A stretch of DNA of 64,000 bases, taken from an uncultured Bacteroidia bacterium (lineage in GTDB: Bacteria > Bacteroidota > Bacteroidia > Bacteroidales > UBA932). Under the pieces are notes generated by a model, which was given only the letters and a program-made list of their open reading frames with translations, ran no database searches and had not been told where the DNA came from. The position numbers and the translations under genes were made by a program. Location of the stretch: contig CADCHE010000012.1 of NCBI GenBank assembly GCA_902801205.1, positions 1-64,000 of the forward strand. Reading direction: 5' to 3'. This document shows, one piece after another, positions 1 through 6,767 of the stretch. Within the stretch, counting starts at the first letter, position 1; each line of letters starts with the position of its first letter.

Positions 1-1
1 C

Positions 2-484
2 TCCGACGCCAATAATCTCCGCAGAAGCGACATAAAAAGCGGCCATATTGAGGTTACGACCGTCAAGACGGCAGATAGTATATCCATCGAACTTAACGAC
101 GTTACAAAGGCGATTCTGGAGAAATACAAGGATGCTCCCTTCAACGATAACAAGGCGTTGCCGAACTACACCAACCAGGCAATGAATCGCGATGTCAAAG
201 AACTATGCCGGCTCGCCGGTATCAATGAGGAAATACGCATTACAACCTACAAGGGTAACGTCCGAACCGACGAGATCCATCCCAAGTGGGAACTGGTCGG
301 CACACATACCGGCCGCCGCACCTTCATCGTAAACGCCTTATCCCTGGGAATCCCGCCGAACATCGTAATGAAATGGACGGGCCACAGCGACTATTCTTCC
401 ATGAAACCCTATATCGACATCGTGGATGATATCAAAGCCACCTCGATGACGAAGTTCAATGGGTTGTTAGAGAAAAATGATTAA
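2..484 (+). CDS. Tyrosine recombinase (integrase), C-terminal part, cut by the window edge
   Basis: The open frame runs in from the left edge and ends at a TAA, giving about 160 residues of the catalytic domain. The box II motif HTGRRTF and the following KWTGHSDYSSMKPYID (second His, then the nucleophilic Tyr) are both present with normal spacing. The first residues (SDANNLRRSDI) match the stretch just after the first catalytic Arg, which lies upstream of the window. The family cuts and rejoins attachment sites of phages and integrative elements. A TTG at 158 is an internal codon and not a start. It lies 21 bp upstream of the ORF6N gene in the same direction. Confidence 0.88.
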   Translation, partial: SDANNLRRSDIKSGHIEVTTVKTADSISIELNDVTKAILEKYKDAPFNDNKALPNYTNQAMNRDVKELCRLAGINEEIRITTYKGNVRTDEIHPKWELVGTHTGRRTFIVNALSLGIPPNIVMKWTGHSDYSSMKPYIDIVDDIKATSMTKFNGLLEKND

Positions 485-505
485 CTTCGCATAAAAGAAC
501 GTGCT

Positions 506-1411
506 ATGGCAAAGAGGTCGCTGCAAACTACTCCAAAGGATGTCGCAAATTGCGACCACCTTCCTCAACTCTCGGTTGAGAGCCGGATCCTGACGATAAG
601 GGATGTGCAGGTCATCCTTGACCGAGATCTGGCCGAACTGTATGGTGTCCAGACAGCACGTTTGAATGAGCAAGTCAAACGTAATTCCCGTAGATTTCCG
701 GAAGCCTTCCGCTTTCAATTGAATCAGCAGGAGACTGATGAACTTATCGCAAATTGCGATAGGTTTAAGACCTTGAAACATAGTTCTTTCTGCCCATACG
801 CCTTCACGGAACAAGGGGTGGCTATGTTGTCAGCCGTGCTCCATAGCGATACTGCGGTAGACATTAGTATACGCATCATGAACGCATTTGTCGCAATGCG
901 TCATTTCCTGCTATCGAATGCTCAGGTTTTTCAGAGACTTGACCGAATGGAACTCAAGCAGCTGGAGACCGATCATAAGATTGAACAGATTTTCGACAAG
1001 CTGGAAGAGCAATCTGTCATCCCGAAACAAAACATCTTCTTCGATGGCCAGATCTTCGATGCCTATCGGTTTGTCGCCGGGCTCATCAAAAGCGCAAAGA
1101 AGGAGATAGTTCTGATTGACAATTATGCAGATGAGACCGTATTGACGATGCTTGATAAACGGGGGCCTTCCGTGAAAGCAACAATCTACACCAAGCAAGT
1201 TTCGACACAGCTCCAATTGGATATTAACAGGCACAATGCACAGTATCCTCCCATTGAAGTCCAAGCTTTTAACAAAGCCCACGACAGGTTCTTGATCATT
1301 GATGAAAAAGTCTATCATATTGGGGCATCACTGAAGGACCTGGGAAAGAAGTGGTTTGCCTTTTCTCTTATGCAAGACATAACTCCGCAGGATCTGATCA
1401 GCCGGATTTAG
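506..1411 (+). CDS. ORF6N domain protein with PLD-like C-terminal domain
   Basis: The protein has 301 residues. Residues about 20-110 form an ORF6N domain (phage KilA-N relative) with the pattern ILTIRDVQVILDRDLAELYG, then NEQVKRNSRRFPEAFRFQL and YAFTEQGVAMLSAVL. A short coiled linker (about 145-170) leads to a C-terminal domain that resembles a single phospholipase-D half: KAHDRFLIID reads as HxRx4D, with Arg where PLD enzymes have Lys, followed by the GASLKDLGKKW stretch. ORF6N proteins are DNA-binding and common on Bacteroidales elements, and their role is not settled. It follows the integrase gene and has its own terminator at about 1465-1491. Regulatory or antirepressor-like action is an inference. 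Confidence 0.8.
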   Translation: MAKRSLQTTPKDVANCDHLPQLSVESRILTIRDVQVILDRDLAELYGVQTARLNEQVKRNSRRFPEAFRFQLNQQETDELIANCDRFKTLKHSSFCPYAFTEQGVAMLSAVLHSDTAVDISIRIMNAFVAMRHFLLSNAQVFQRLDRMELKQLETDHKIEQIFDKLEEQSVIPKQNIFFDGQIFDAYRFVAGLIKSAKKEIVLIDNYADETVLTMLDKRGPSVKATIYTKQVSTQLQLDINRHNAQYPPIEVQAFNKAHDRFLIIDEKVYHIGASLKDLGKKWFAFSLMQDITPQDLISRI

Positions 1412-1461
1412 TCGGCAGCGAGTGTCCATATCTTTAGTTCATCTTTGGCACATCGGTTTAT

Positions 1462-1491
1462 CCTCTCCTGGAAACGGGAGAGGTCTTTTTT
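1462..1491 (+). terminator. Rho-independent terminator after the ORF6N gene
   Basis: A CCTCTCC / GGAGAGG stem with an 8-base loop is followed by TCTTTTTT. It lies 50 bases after the ORF6N stop codon. Confidence 0.75.
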
Positions 1492-1508
1492 GTCAATTGC
1501 GGAAATCT

Positions 1509-1540
1509 GAGTATCATTTCAGAGTACCATTTTGATACTC
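1509..1540. repeat. Inverted repeat GAGTATCA-N16-TGATACTC
   Basis: Two perfect 8-base arms are separated by 16 bases, upstream of the DUF3853 gene. There is no T-run on either side, so it is a poor terminator and a better candidate for a protein-binding site. Confidence 0.55.
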
Positions 1541-1644
1541 GCCGGTGAAAAAAGCGGATTTTTGCAAATTAGTCATCATAGCGTTTGGTTTTTCAAGTGC
1601 TCTTTTCTAACATGCGCTCGGGTAAAGGTCCAGCCAGACAGATG

Positions 1645-1677
1645 TTTGGCACATTCCCTTTCCCGTGTTTGGCACAT
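1645..1677 (+). repeat. Tandem TTTGGCACAT motif, 23-bp spacing
   Basis: TGTTTGGCACATTCC occurs twice (1643-1657 and 1666-1680), offset by 23 bp, or about two helical turns. Further copies lie at 1444-1453 (+) and 2354-2363 (inverted), with a partial copy at 2370-2377. The arrangement fits binding sites for the element's integrase, excisionase or DUF3853 protein. Confidence 0.6.
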
Positions 1678-1746
1678 TCCGGCAAAACGCGCGTAGGATA
1701 CTTCCTGCCGGACTGTACTTGAAAATACGTTAAACTTTATGCTATT

Positions 1747-2097
1747 ATGGACTCGAACAATCTTATTGAAGGGCTCCTCCAGAAGCCCCTTTGGCAGATG
1801 ACCGGAGAGGAATACTGCCAGCTCACTCACTATGCTCTCTCCCTTTCTCCGAACACTGGATCATCCCCGGCTCCTCCTGGACAGAAGGCACTCGGCGTTC
1901 ATGCCCTTGCCGTAGAACTCGGGTGTTCCGACTCCACGGTCTATGCACTTATGCGCACGCCACGAGAAGAAGATGGTTCCTCCGAAGGCGGTGGAATCCT
2001 CCGCCCAGCCGTCGTCTCCCGGATCGGGCGACGGATCGTCTTTGACGTCGACACGGCCCGCAGGCTGGCTGACGATTACCAATCGTCCCGCAAATAA
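1747..2097 (+). CDS. DUF3853 family helix-turn-helix protein
   Basis: The protein has 116 residues. The N-terminus KPLWQMTGEEYCQL, the central GVHALAVELGCSDSTVYALM and the C-terminal SRIGRRIVFDVDTARRL match the DUF3853 family, small MerR/excisionase-like helix-turn-helix proteins found on Bacteroidales mobile elements. An extra Ser/Gly/Glu-rich loop sits inside the DNA-binding region (about 75-86). The family is thought to regulate element genes or excision. The gene follows the TTTGGCACAT repeats, and the unstructured block 2098-2707 lies behind it. The assignment is by pattern only, but the three conserved blocks are in order. Confidence 0.75.
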   Translation: MDSNNLIEGLLQKPLWQMTGEEYCQLTHYALSLSPNTGSSPAPPGQKALGVHALAVELGCSDSTVYALMRTPREEDGSSEGGGILRPAVVSRIGRRIVFDVDTARRLADDYQSSRK

Positions 2098-2286
2098 TCT
2101 GCGGGTCAAAAGAGAAATATGATGCACGATGGGCTCGGCCTGCGAAGGTTCGAGCTATCGTCACATCTGACCGTACTGAAAGGACAATGCCAACAACGAA
2201 AAGAATTCAACGTATGAAAAGGATAACGTGCCAGAAAGGGCTTGCCATGATTCGGTCCTATAGTAGGCGACGGGAGTCGGCCTACA

Positions 2287-2336
2287 TATTAAGTTACCAA
2301 TCCCTATTTTCAGTGTCCATCAATCGGGCAAGCCCG
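2287..2336 (+). repeat. Structured repeat module, copy 1
   Basis: TATTAAGTTACCAA (2287-2300), a 24-base spacer and the hairpin CGGGCAAGCCCG (2325-2336). The same two blocks with the same spacer length recur exactly 199 bp downstream. Confidence 0.7.
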
Positions 2337-2485
2337 GAAGGAGATTATCCAAAATGTGCCAAAGAAGGGTTGGCACAAACCTCTTATCGAGGGAGCTATC
2401 AGAAGCACAATGTTGTGCCGGAATTCTGCCAGCCTCAGCTTGCTGATTGCCTGGCAACGCTCCTCTTCCCTTATAGGGAAGTGGG

Positions 2486-2535
2486 TATTAAGTTACCAAC
2501 CACCCTTAAAAGGTGGCAGAATCCGGGCAAGCCCG
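2486..2535 (+). repeat. Structured repeat module, copy 2
   Basis: TATTAAGTTACCAA (2486-2499), a 24-base spacer and CGGGCAAGCCCG (2524-2535). The spacer sequence differs from copy 1, while the length and the flanking blocks are kept. A small hairpin precedes each copy. Confidence 0.7.
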
Positions 2536-2643
2536 AGAAGAAGCCGAAGGATAATCTGCCAACGCAAAATTAGGAGGGGATTGATGTACAAATGATGCTT
2601 TTTTCTCTCATTCGCACTGTACACCTTATTTGAACAAAATGCT

Positions 2644-2651
2644 TATCTTTG
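2644..2651 (+). promoter_or_regulatory. Bacteroidetes -7 box (TATCTTTG)
   Basis: TATCTTTG matches TAnnTTTG and lies 56 bases before the ATG at 2708. No clear -33 TTTG is found at the right spacing. The box lies downstream of the more distal in-frame start at 2630, which argues for the 2708 start. Confidence 0.5.
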
Positions 2652-2707
2652 TCAATGAACGATTCATCTTGCTAGGAATAACGAAACCTTTTCAAAACTA
2701 CCAGATT

Positions 2708-3568
2708 ATGTCCAGGGATTTAATAGTACGCAACAACCATCTTATCAAGAAACCACTTTCCATAGACGACCTTGTTTACGGATCGACCTATGCTTATGGC
2801 ACTTTGGACGAGTATGACCGAATGGTTGAATTTGATAAAATCGGTGATGGGCCTGTGGTAGTATATGACCGCGACCACATTGGCCGGGGAGTGCAAATTG
2901 AAGAGTTGTCAAAGAAACAAGTAAAGCTTTCCCTTCCATTACCGGCAACGGCATATGATATTGATGTCCTTTTCCATCTCGCCCAACGGGCGGCAGAACT
3001 CTGGGGGAATAACCTTATTATCGACCCCGACTATGAAAGCCGTATAAATCTGGATGATATTGGCGCACAAAAAAAGGCGGACTATGAATCCAGCATTGGA
3101 ATCCTCGCTTCTTGGCCTTCGTCAGATCCGGGCCCGACTTGTCTTCCTTGTGCTTTGTTCCCAATCAGTGTTGAGAACAAAACGCTTGAGGCTTTCGGAT
3201 CCGAAACCAATTACGATGTCTTTGCCCAATATCTTCACGAAAGGCAGAAGATTGATGCTTATTACACCCGGGGGCTGCTTACATCGCTACCCGATGTGGA
3301 AGGCGTTTCTTCCTTATATGTCATTATTGATCAAGGTATTTGTATCCTCCCCTTCAAGCCGAAGGATTCCTATAGAGATGGTGATGATGTTAAGGAGTGT
3401 GACAACTACCTTATCGCGTACTGGCATGGAGAGAACCTCCTGAAAATGGAATACGACGCTTTTCTTGAGAAGGTGTCCACGGAGAAAAAGAAGCCCTTTG
3501 ATGCTAGCCATTGGCAATTGCCAGCGATGAGTGAAGATGAACTGGTGGCTATTTTTAACTCCCGATGA
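2708..3568 (+). CDS. DUF4299-like protein of unknown function
   Basis: The protein has 286 residues from the ATG at 2708; the frame opens at 2630, but a promoter box lies inside that extension. Residues about 1-125 resemble DUF4299: VVVYDRDHIGRGVQI, then KQVKLSLPLPATAYDID and a helix with a conserved LWGNN. There is no signal peptide or membrane segment. The C-terminal half looks like a polymorphic or immunity-type domain (YLIAYWHGENLL), but I cannot name it. The position between a mobile-element block and tRNA-Ala suggests cargo of the element. Convergent with the tRNA gene; the terminator at 3675-3710 serves both. Confidence 0.55.
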   Translation: MSRDLIVRNNHLIKKPLSIDDLVYGSTYAYGTLDEYDRMVEFDKIGDGPVVVYDRDHIGRGVQIEELSKKQVKLSLPLPATAYDIDVLFHLAQRAAELWGNNLIIDPDYESRINLDDIGAQKKADYESSIGILASWPSSDPGPTCLPCALFPISVENKTLEAFGSETNYDVFAQYLHERQKIDAYYTRGLLTSLPDVEGVSSLYVIIDQGICILPFKPKDSYRDGDDVKECDNYLIAYWHGENLLKMEYDAFLEKVSTEKKKPFDASHWQLPAMSEDELVAIFNSR

Positions 3569-3674
3569 CTCATTAACACCCAAAGATAATCATAATAATA
3601 GGCACACAACTTTAGATAACCTTTTGGATATTCGTCAGGGCAAAATTGTCACATTATTTGTCACACCGCCTACG

Positions 3675-3710
3675 AAAAATCCCCCTCAGATTACCCTGAG
3701 AGGGATTTTT
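3675..3710. terminator. Bidirectional rho-independent terminator
   Basis: AAAAATCCC-C-CTCAG pairs with CTGAG-A-GGGATTTTT, with A-runs on one side and T-runs on the other. It can end both the rightward DUF4299-like gene and the leftward tRNA transcript. Confidence 0.8.
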
Positions 3711-3711
3711 G

Positions 3712-3784
3712 TGGAGCATAGGAGAATCGAACTCCTGACCTTTTGAATGCCATTCAAACGCTCTACCAACTGAGCTAATACCCC
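3712..3784 (-). tRNA. tRNA-Ala (GGC anticodon)
   Basis: The reverse strand folds into a standard cloverleaf. The acceptor GGGGTAT pairs with ATGCTCC, the D arm is GCTC..GAGC, the anticodon stem is TTTGA/TCAAA around the loop ATGGCAT (anticodon GGC), and the T arm is AGGAG-TTCGATT-CTCCT. The discriminator is A and CCA is not encoded. Its 3' end faces the integrase-bearing region, the usual position for an attachment site. Confidence 0.93.
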
Positions 3785-3862
3785 GTTTCGGACTAAATAT
3801 CGAAAAAAAATCCGGCGGACCCGCCTGCGGGCCGCCGGATCATCAGCACACCATCCTTGAAA

Positions 3863-5239
3863 CTAGATGTTGTTGCGTTTGTCGCAATAAGGCAGCTTGT
3901 AAGGACGGCGGTACTCGTACCAGTAGAGACGGTGCGCAGCAGCCTCCTTGTCTCCCTCGAAGCTGAGCGTGGCCGGATTCCACTTGACGGGACGGCCGAG
4001 TTCGCGGGCGATGTTGAACAGGCAGCACAGCGTGTTGGTGCTGGCACCATACTCGACCGGAGCGTTCGGATCGTGGTGGCCGCGGATGGCGTCGAGGAAG
4101 TTCTGCATGTGCGGAGAACTGACCTCGTACTGGCCGGGCTTCACCTCTTCCTGGGTCTTCTTGAGCACCTTCGGATCGGAGCACTCGATGGAACCGCGGC
4201 AGACCTTCAGCCAGCCCTTGTCACCAATGAAGTTGATACCGCGCCAGTCGGCGTTGTGTCCTTCGATGGTCTGCTCGGTCATGATGATGCCGTTGGCATA
4301 CTTCATCGTCGCCCACTTCAGGCCGTTGTAACCCTGCGGGATGAACTCCACGGGACCGGAGCCGTCCATGCCCAGGGCCGCCTGCGCGATGTCGTACATG
4401 TGCGCGCCCCAGTCGGCCGGATAGCCGTTTCCCGTCTCTTCGTACCAGCGCCAGGCACCCCAGAGTTTCTCGTCCTGACGGGGATCGAGCGAAACCACCG
4501 GGCAGATGTCGGGATGGTAGTGGATCTTCGGATCGTTGAGCGGGCCCAGCCAGAGGTTGAAGTTCAGGTTGGAAGGAACCGGCATCTCAGGAAGGTCGAA
4601 CGGCTTGGGCGGATCACCCACGCGGACATGCACCTCATTGATGTGGCCGATTCCGCCGGCGCGGACCACCTGGATGGCCTGCTGGAACTCGGCGCTGGAA
4701 CGCTGCTGGCTGCCCATCTGGAGGATGCGGCCGTTGTGGCGCACCGCCGTCTGGACGGCAAGACCCTCGGTAATCGTGTAGGCCAGAGGCTTCTGGACAT
4801 AGACATCCTTACCGGAATCGAGCGCACCGATAGCGACCAGGGCGTGCCAATGGTCGGGCGTCGCGATCTCCACCGCGTCGATGTCCTTGCGGTCGAGCAG
4901 GTCCTCATAGAACTCGTACATGTCGCAGCGCTCGTTCATGCCATTGTCCTTCTGCCACTTCGTCACGTCGAGACGGAAACGCTCACGCTTGATGGAATCC
5001 ACGTCGCAGCAGGCCGCGACCTGCACGCCCGGGCAAGAGGAGAAACTGCGGAAGTCGCTCCGGCCCTGCTGGCCGAGGCCGACGAAACCGAGGACGATGC
5101 GGTCGCTCGGGGCCACCTTCGTGCCGTCAGGAAGACGCCAGCTGGGAAGGATGGTCAGGCTGGCGAGCCCGAGGGCCGAATAGCTCATGAAATCTCTCCG
5201 GGACATTTCATGTCCGGTCTTGTTGTTTTCTTTTTTCAT
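3863..5239 (-). CDS. Gfo/Idh/MocA family oxidoreductase, Tat-exported
   Basis: The protein has 458 residues from the ATG at 5239; the frame extends to 5335, but that part overlaps gcvPB and has no family match. Residues 13-33 carry a twin-arginine signal (SRRDFMSYSALG). The Rossmann NAD(P) motif GFVGLGQQG lies at about 51-59, and the family's DHWHALVAIGAL and DVYVQKPLAY follow, with Gln in place of the common Glu of EKP. Such enzymes oxidise or reduce sugars in the periplasm. It sits 10 bases after gcvPB, as the last gene of the gcv operon, although no link to glycine is evident. The substrate is unknown. Confidence 0.85.
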   Translation of the reverse strand: MKKENNKTGHEMSRRDFMSYSALGLASLTILPSWRLPDGTKVAPSDRIVLGFVGLGQQGRSDFRSFSSCPGVQVAACCDVDSIKRERFRLDVTKWQKDNGMNERCDMYEFYEDLLDRKDIDAVEIATPDHWHALVAIGALDSGKDVYVQKPLAYTITEGLAVQTAVRHNGRILQMGSQQRSSAEFQQAIQVVRAGGIGHINEVHVRVGDPPKPFDLPEMPVPSNLNFNLWLGPLNDPKIHYHPDICPVVSLDPRQDEKLWGAWRWYEETGNGYPADWGAHMYDIAQAALGMDGSGPVEFIPQGYNGLKWATMKYANGIIMTEQTIEGHNADWRGINFIGDKGWLKVCRGSIECSDPKVLKKTQEEVKPGQYEVSSPHMQNFLDAIRGHHDPNAPVEYGASTNTLCCLFNIARELGRPVKWNPATLSFEGDKEAAAHRLYWYEYRRPYKLPYCDKRNNI

Positions 5240-5249
5240 CGTTTCAGTG

Positions 5250-6764
5250 TTATTGGGATAAACATTCGTCTTGGTATTTGAGGATCGGACGGCGCGCGGC
5301 CGTCGTCTCGTCCGGACGGGAGATCGGCGCGGCATGCGGCGCTCCCTTCAGGATCGCGGGATCCTCGGCCGCCTCGGCGGCGATGGCGCGCATCGCTTCG
5401 ATGAAGGCGTCCAGCGTTTCCTTCGACTCCGTCTCCGTCGGTTCGATCATGATCGCCTGGTGGAAGAGGAGCGGGAAGTAGATCGTCGGCGCATGGAAGC
5501 CGAAGTCCAGCAGACGCTTGGCCACGTCGAGGGTCGTCGCCCCTTCACGGACGACATGGCCGTCCGCATCCTTGCGCGACCCGTCGTCGACCAGGCCGTC
5601 GTACACGAATTCGTGCTTGCAGAGACCGGCGATCGGCAGCTTGTAGCAGTCTTTCAGGCTCTCCTTGATGTAGTTGGCCGCGAGCGTGGCATACTTTCCG
5701 GCGAAGCGGATGTGCTGCCGGCCGAGCATCAGGATATAGGCATAGGCGCGGAGCATCACACCGAAGTTGCCCATGAAACCGGACACCTGTCCGGCGCTGT
5801 CCGCGCAGCCGGAAGTACCGGGACGGCCGCAGACCTGCAGGAGACCGTCGCTGCCCCGCTCGACGCGGGGAACGGGCAGGCAGGACACCAGCCGCTCGCA
5901 GACACCGACGGGACCGGAACCCGGCCCGCCGCCGCCATGCGGCGTGGAGAATGTCTTGTGCAGGTTCAAGTGCAGGATGTCGAAGCCCATGTCCCCCGGA
6001 CGGACCACGCCCAGGAGCGGATTCATGTTGGCCCCATCGTAGTACAGCAGGCCGCCGCACCCGTGGACCAGCTGCGCGATCTCGAGAATGTCCTTCTCGA
6101 AGAGGCCCAGCGTGTTGGGATTCGTCATCATGATGCCCGCGATGTCATCGCCGAGCAGCGGACGGAGGTCGTTCACGTCCACCAGCCCGTCGGCGTTGGA
6201 CTTCACCACGACCACCTCCAGGCCGCAGACGGCGGCACTGGCGGGATTGGTGCCGTGGGCACTGTCAGGAACGATCACCTTCGTGCGCTTCACGTCGCCC
6301 CGGAGCTGGTGGTAACGGCGCATGATCATCAGGCCGGTAAGCTCACCATGCGCACCCGCGCAGGGGGCGAAGGTGAAGCGGGCCATGCCCGTGATGGCGG
6401 CCAGGGCCTTGTCCAGCCCCTCATAGACCGCGAGGGCACCTTGCACCGTGGCGGCGGGCTGCAGCGGATGCAGGCCCTGGAAACCGGGCATGGCGGCAAT
6501 CTCCTCGTTGATCTTCGGGTTGTACTTCATCGTGCAGCTTCCCAGCGGATAGAATCCGGTATCGACACCGAAGTTCATCTGGGAAAGATTCGTATAATGC
6601 CGCACCACGTCGACTTCGGACACCTGCGGCAACGCCGGCGCTTCCTCCCGCAGCAAGGCGGCAGGCAGCGAAGCGGACGATTCCGTCCACTCATTGCGGC
6701 GGAGCGAATAACCGGTCCTCCCCTCCCGGGAGAGCTCGAATATCAGTTTGTCGTAATACCGCAT
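5250..6764 (-). CDS. gcvPB: Glycine dehydrogenase (decarboxylating) subunit 2
   Basis: The protein has 504 residues. It is the PLP-bearing half of the P protein of the glycine cleavage system, which decarboxylates glycine and passes the aminomethyl group to lipoyl-GcvH. The PLP Lys is in HLNLHKTFSTPHGGGGPG (Lys270), preceded by DSAHGTNPASAA, MMTNPNTLG and YYDGANMN. The gene starts 3 bases after gcvPA, so the two subunits are probably translated together. A short insert near 295-325 (a Gly/Ser/Cys-rich loop) separates VGVCERLVSCLPVP from GFMGNFGV. Many Bacteroidales have a single fused GcvP, so the split form here is notable. Confidence 0.95.
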   Translation of the reverse strand: MRYYDKLIFELSREGRTGYSLRRNEWTESSASLPAALLREEAPALPQVSEVDVVRHYTNLSQMNFGVDTGFYPLGSCTMKYNPKINEEIAAMPGFQGLHPLQPAATVQGALAVYEGLDKALAAITGMARFTFAPCAGAHGELTGLMIMRRYHQLRGDVKRTKVIVPDSAHGTNPASAAVCGLEVVVVKSNADGLVDVNDLRPLLGDDIAGIMMTNPNTLGLFEKDILEIAQLVHGCGGLLYYDGANMNPLLGVVRPGDMGFDILHLNLHKTFSTPHGGGGPGSGPVGVCERLVSCLPVPRVERGSDGLLQVCGRPGTSGCADSAGQVSGFMGNFGVMLRAYAYILMLGRQHIRFAGKYATLAANYIKESLKDCYKLPIAGLCKHEFVYDGLVDDGSRKDADGHVVREGATTLDVAKRLLDFGFHAPTIYFPLLFHQAIMIEPTETESKETLDAFIEAMRAIAAEAAEDPAILKGAPHAAPISRPDETTAARRPILKYQDECLSQ

Positions 6765-6767
6765 GGC

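Larger units (their letters stand above)
1412..1746. other. Intergenic block with terminator, inverted repeat and TTTGGCACAT repeats
   Basis: No credible gene is seen in this 335-base gap. It holds a terminator (1462-1491), an inverted repeat (1509-1540) and three direct copies of TTTGGCACAT (1444-1453, 1645-1654, 1668-1677). It lies directly upstream of the DUF3853 gene, so the last two copies and the inverted repeat could be operators or recombinase arm sites. That role is inferred. Confidence 0.6.
2098..2707. other. Non-coding, structured, repeat-bearing block
   Basis: About 600 bases without a convincing gene. The open frame 2187-2573 is made of repeated non-coding segments and matches no family I recognise. 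The block holds two copies of a module 199 bp apart, many short hairpins (for example CCCTTATAGGG near 2468-2478, and TGCCAG..CTGGCA at 2427-2455), an inverted TTTGGCACAT copy, and the promoter box of the next gene. It may encode a structured RNA or be a recombination or transfer region of the element. Confidence 0.5.
1..3711. mobile_element. End of an integrated mobile element beside tRNA-Ala
   Basis: This stretch holds an integrase C-terminus, an ORF6N protein, a DUF3853 helix-turn-helix protein, short direct and inverted repeats and an accessory gene, and it ends at a tRNA-Ala gene. These gene types are typical cargo of Bacteroidales integrative elements, and tRNA 3' ends are common integration targets. 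The other end lies outside the window and I see no copy of the tRNA 3' end within 1-3600, so the boundary is inferred. Base composition is more AT-rich than in the operon that follows. Confidence 0.5.

Noticed and set aside
2187-2573. 128-residue open frame in the mobile element
   Set aside because: It lies across the 199-bp repeat pair and small hairpins; translated sequence has no family match and composition of non-coding DNA.
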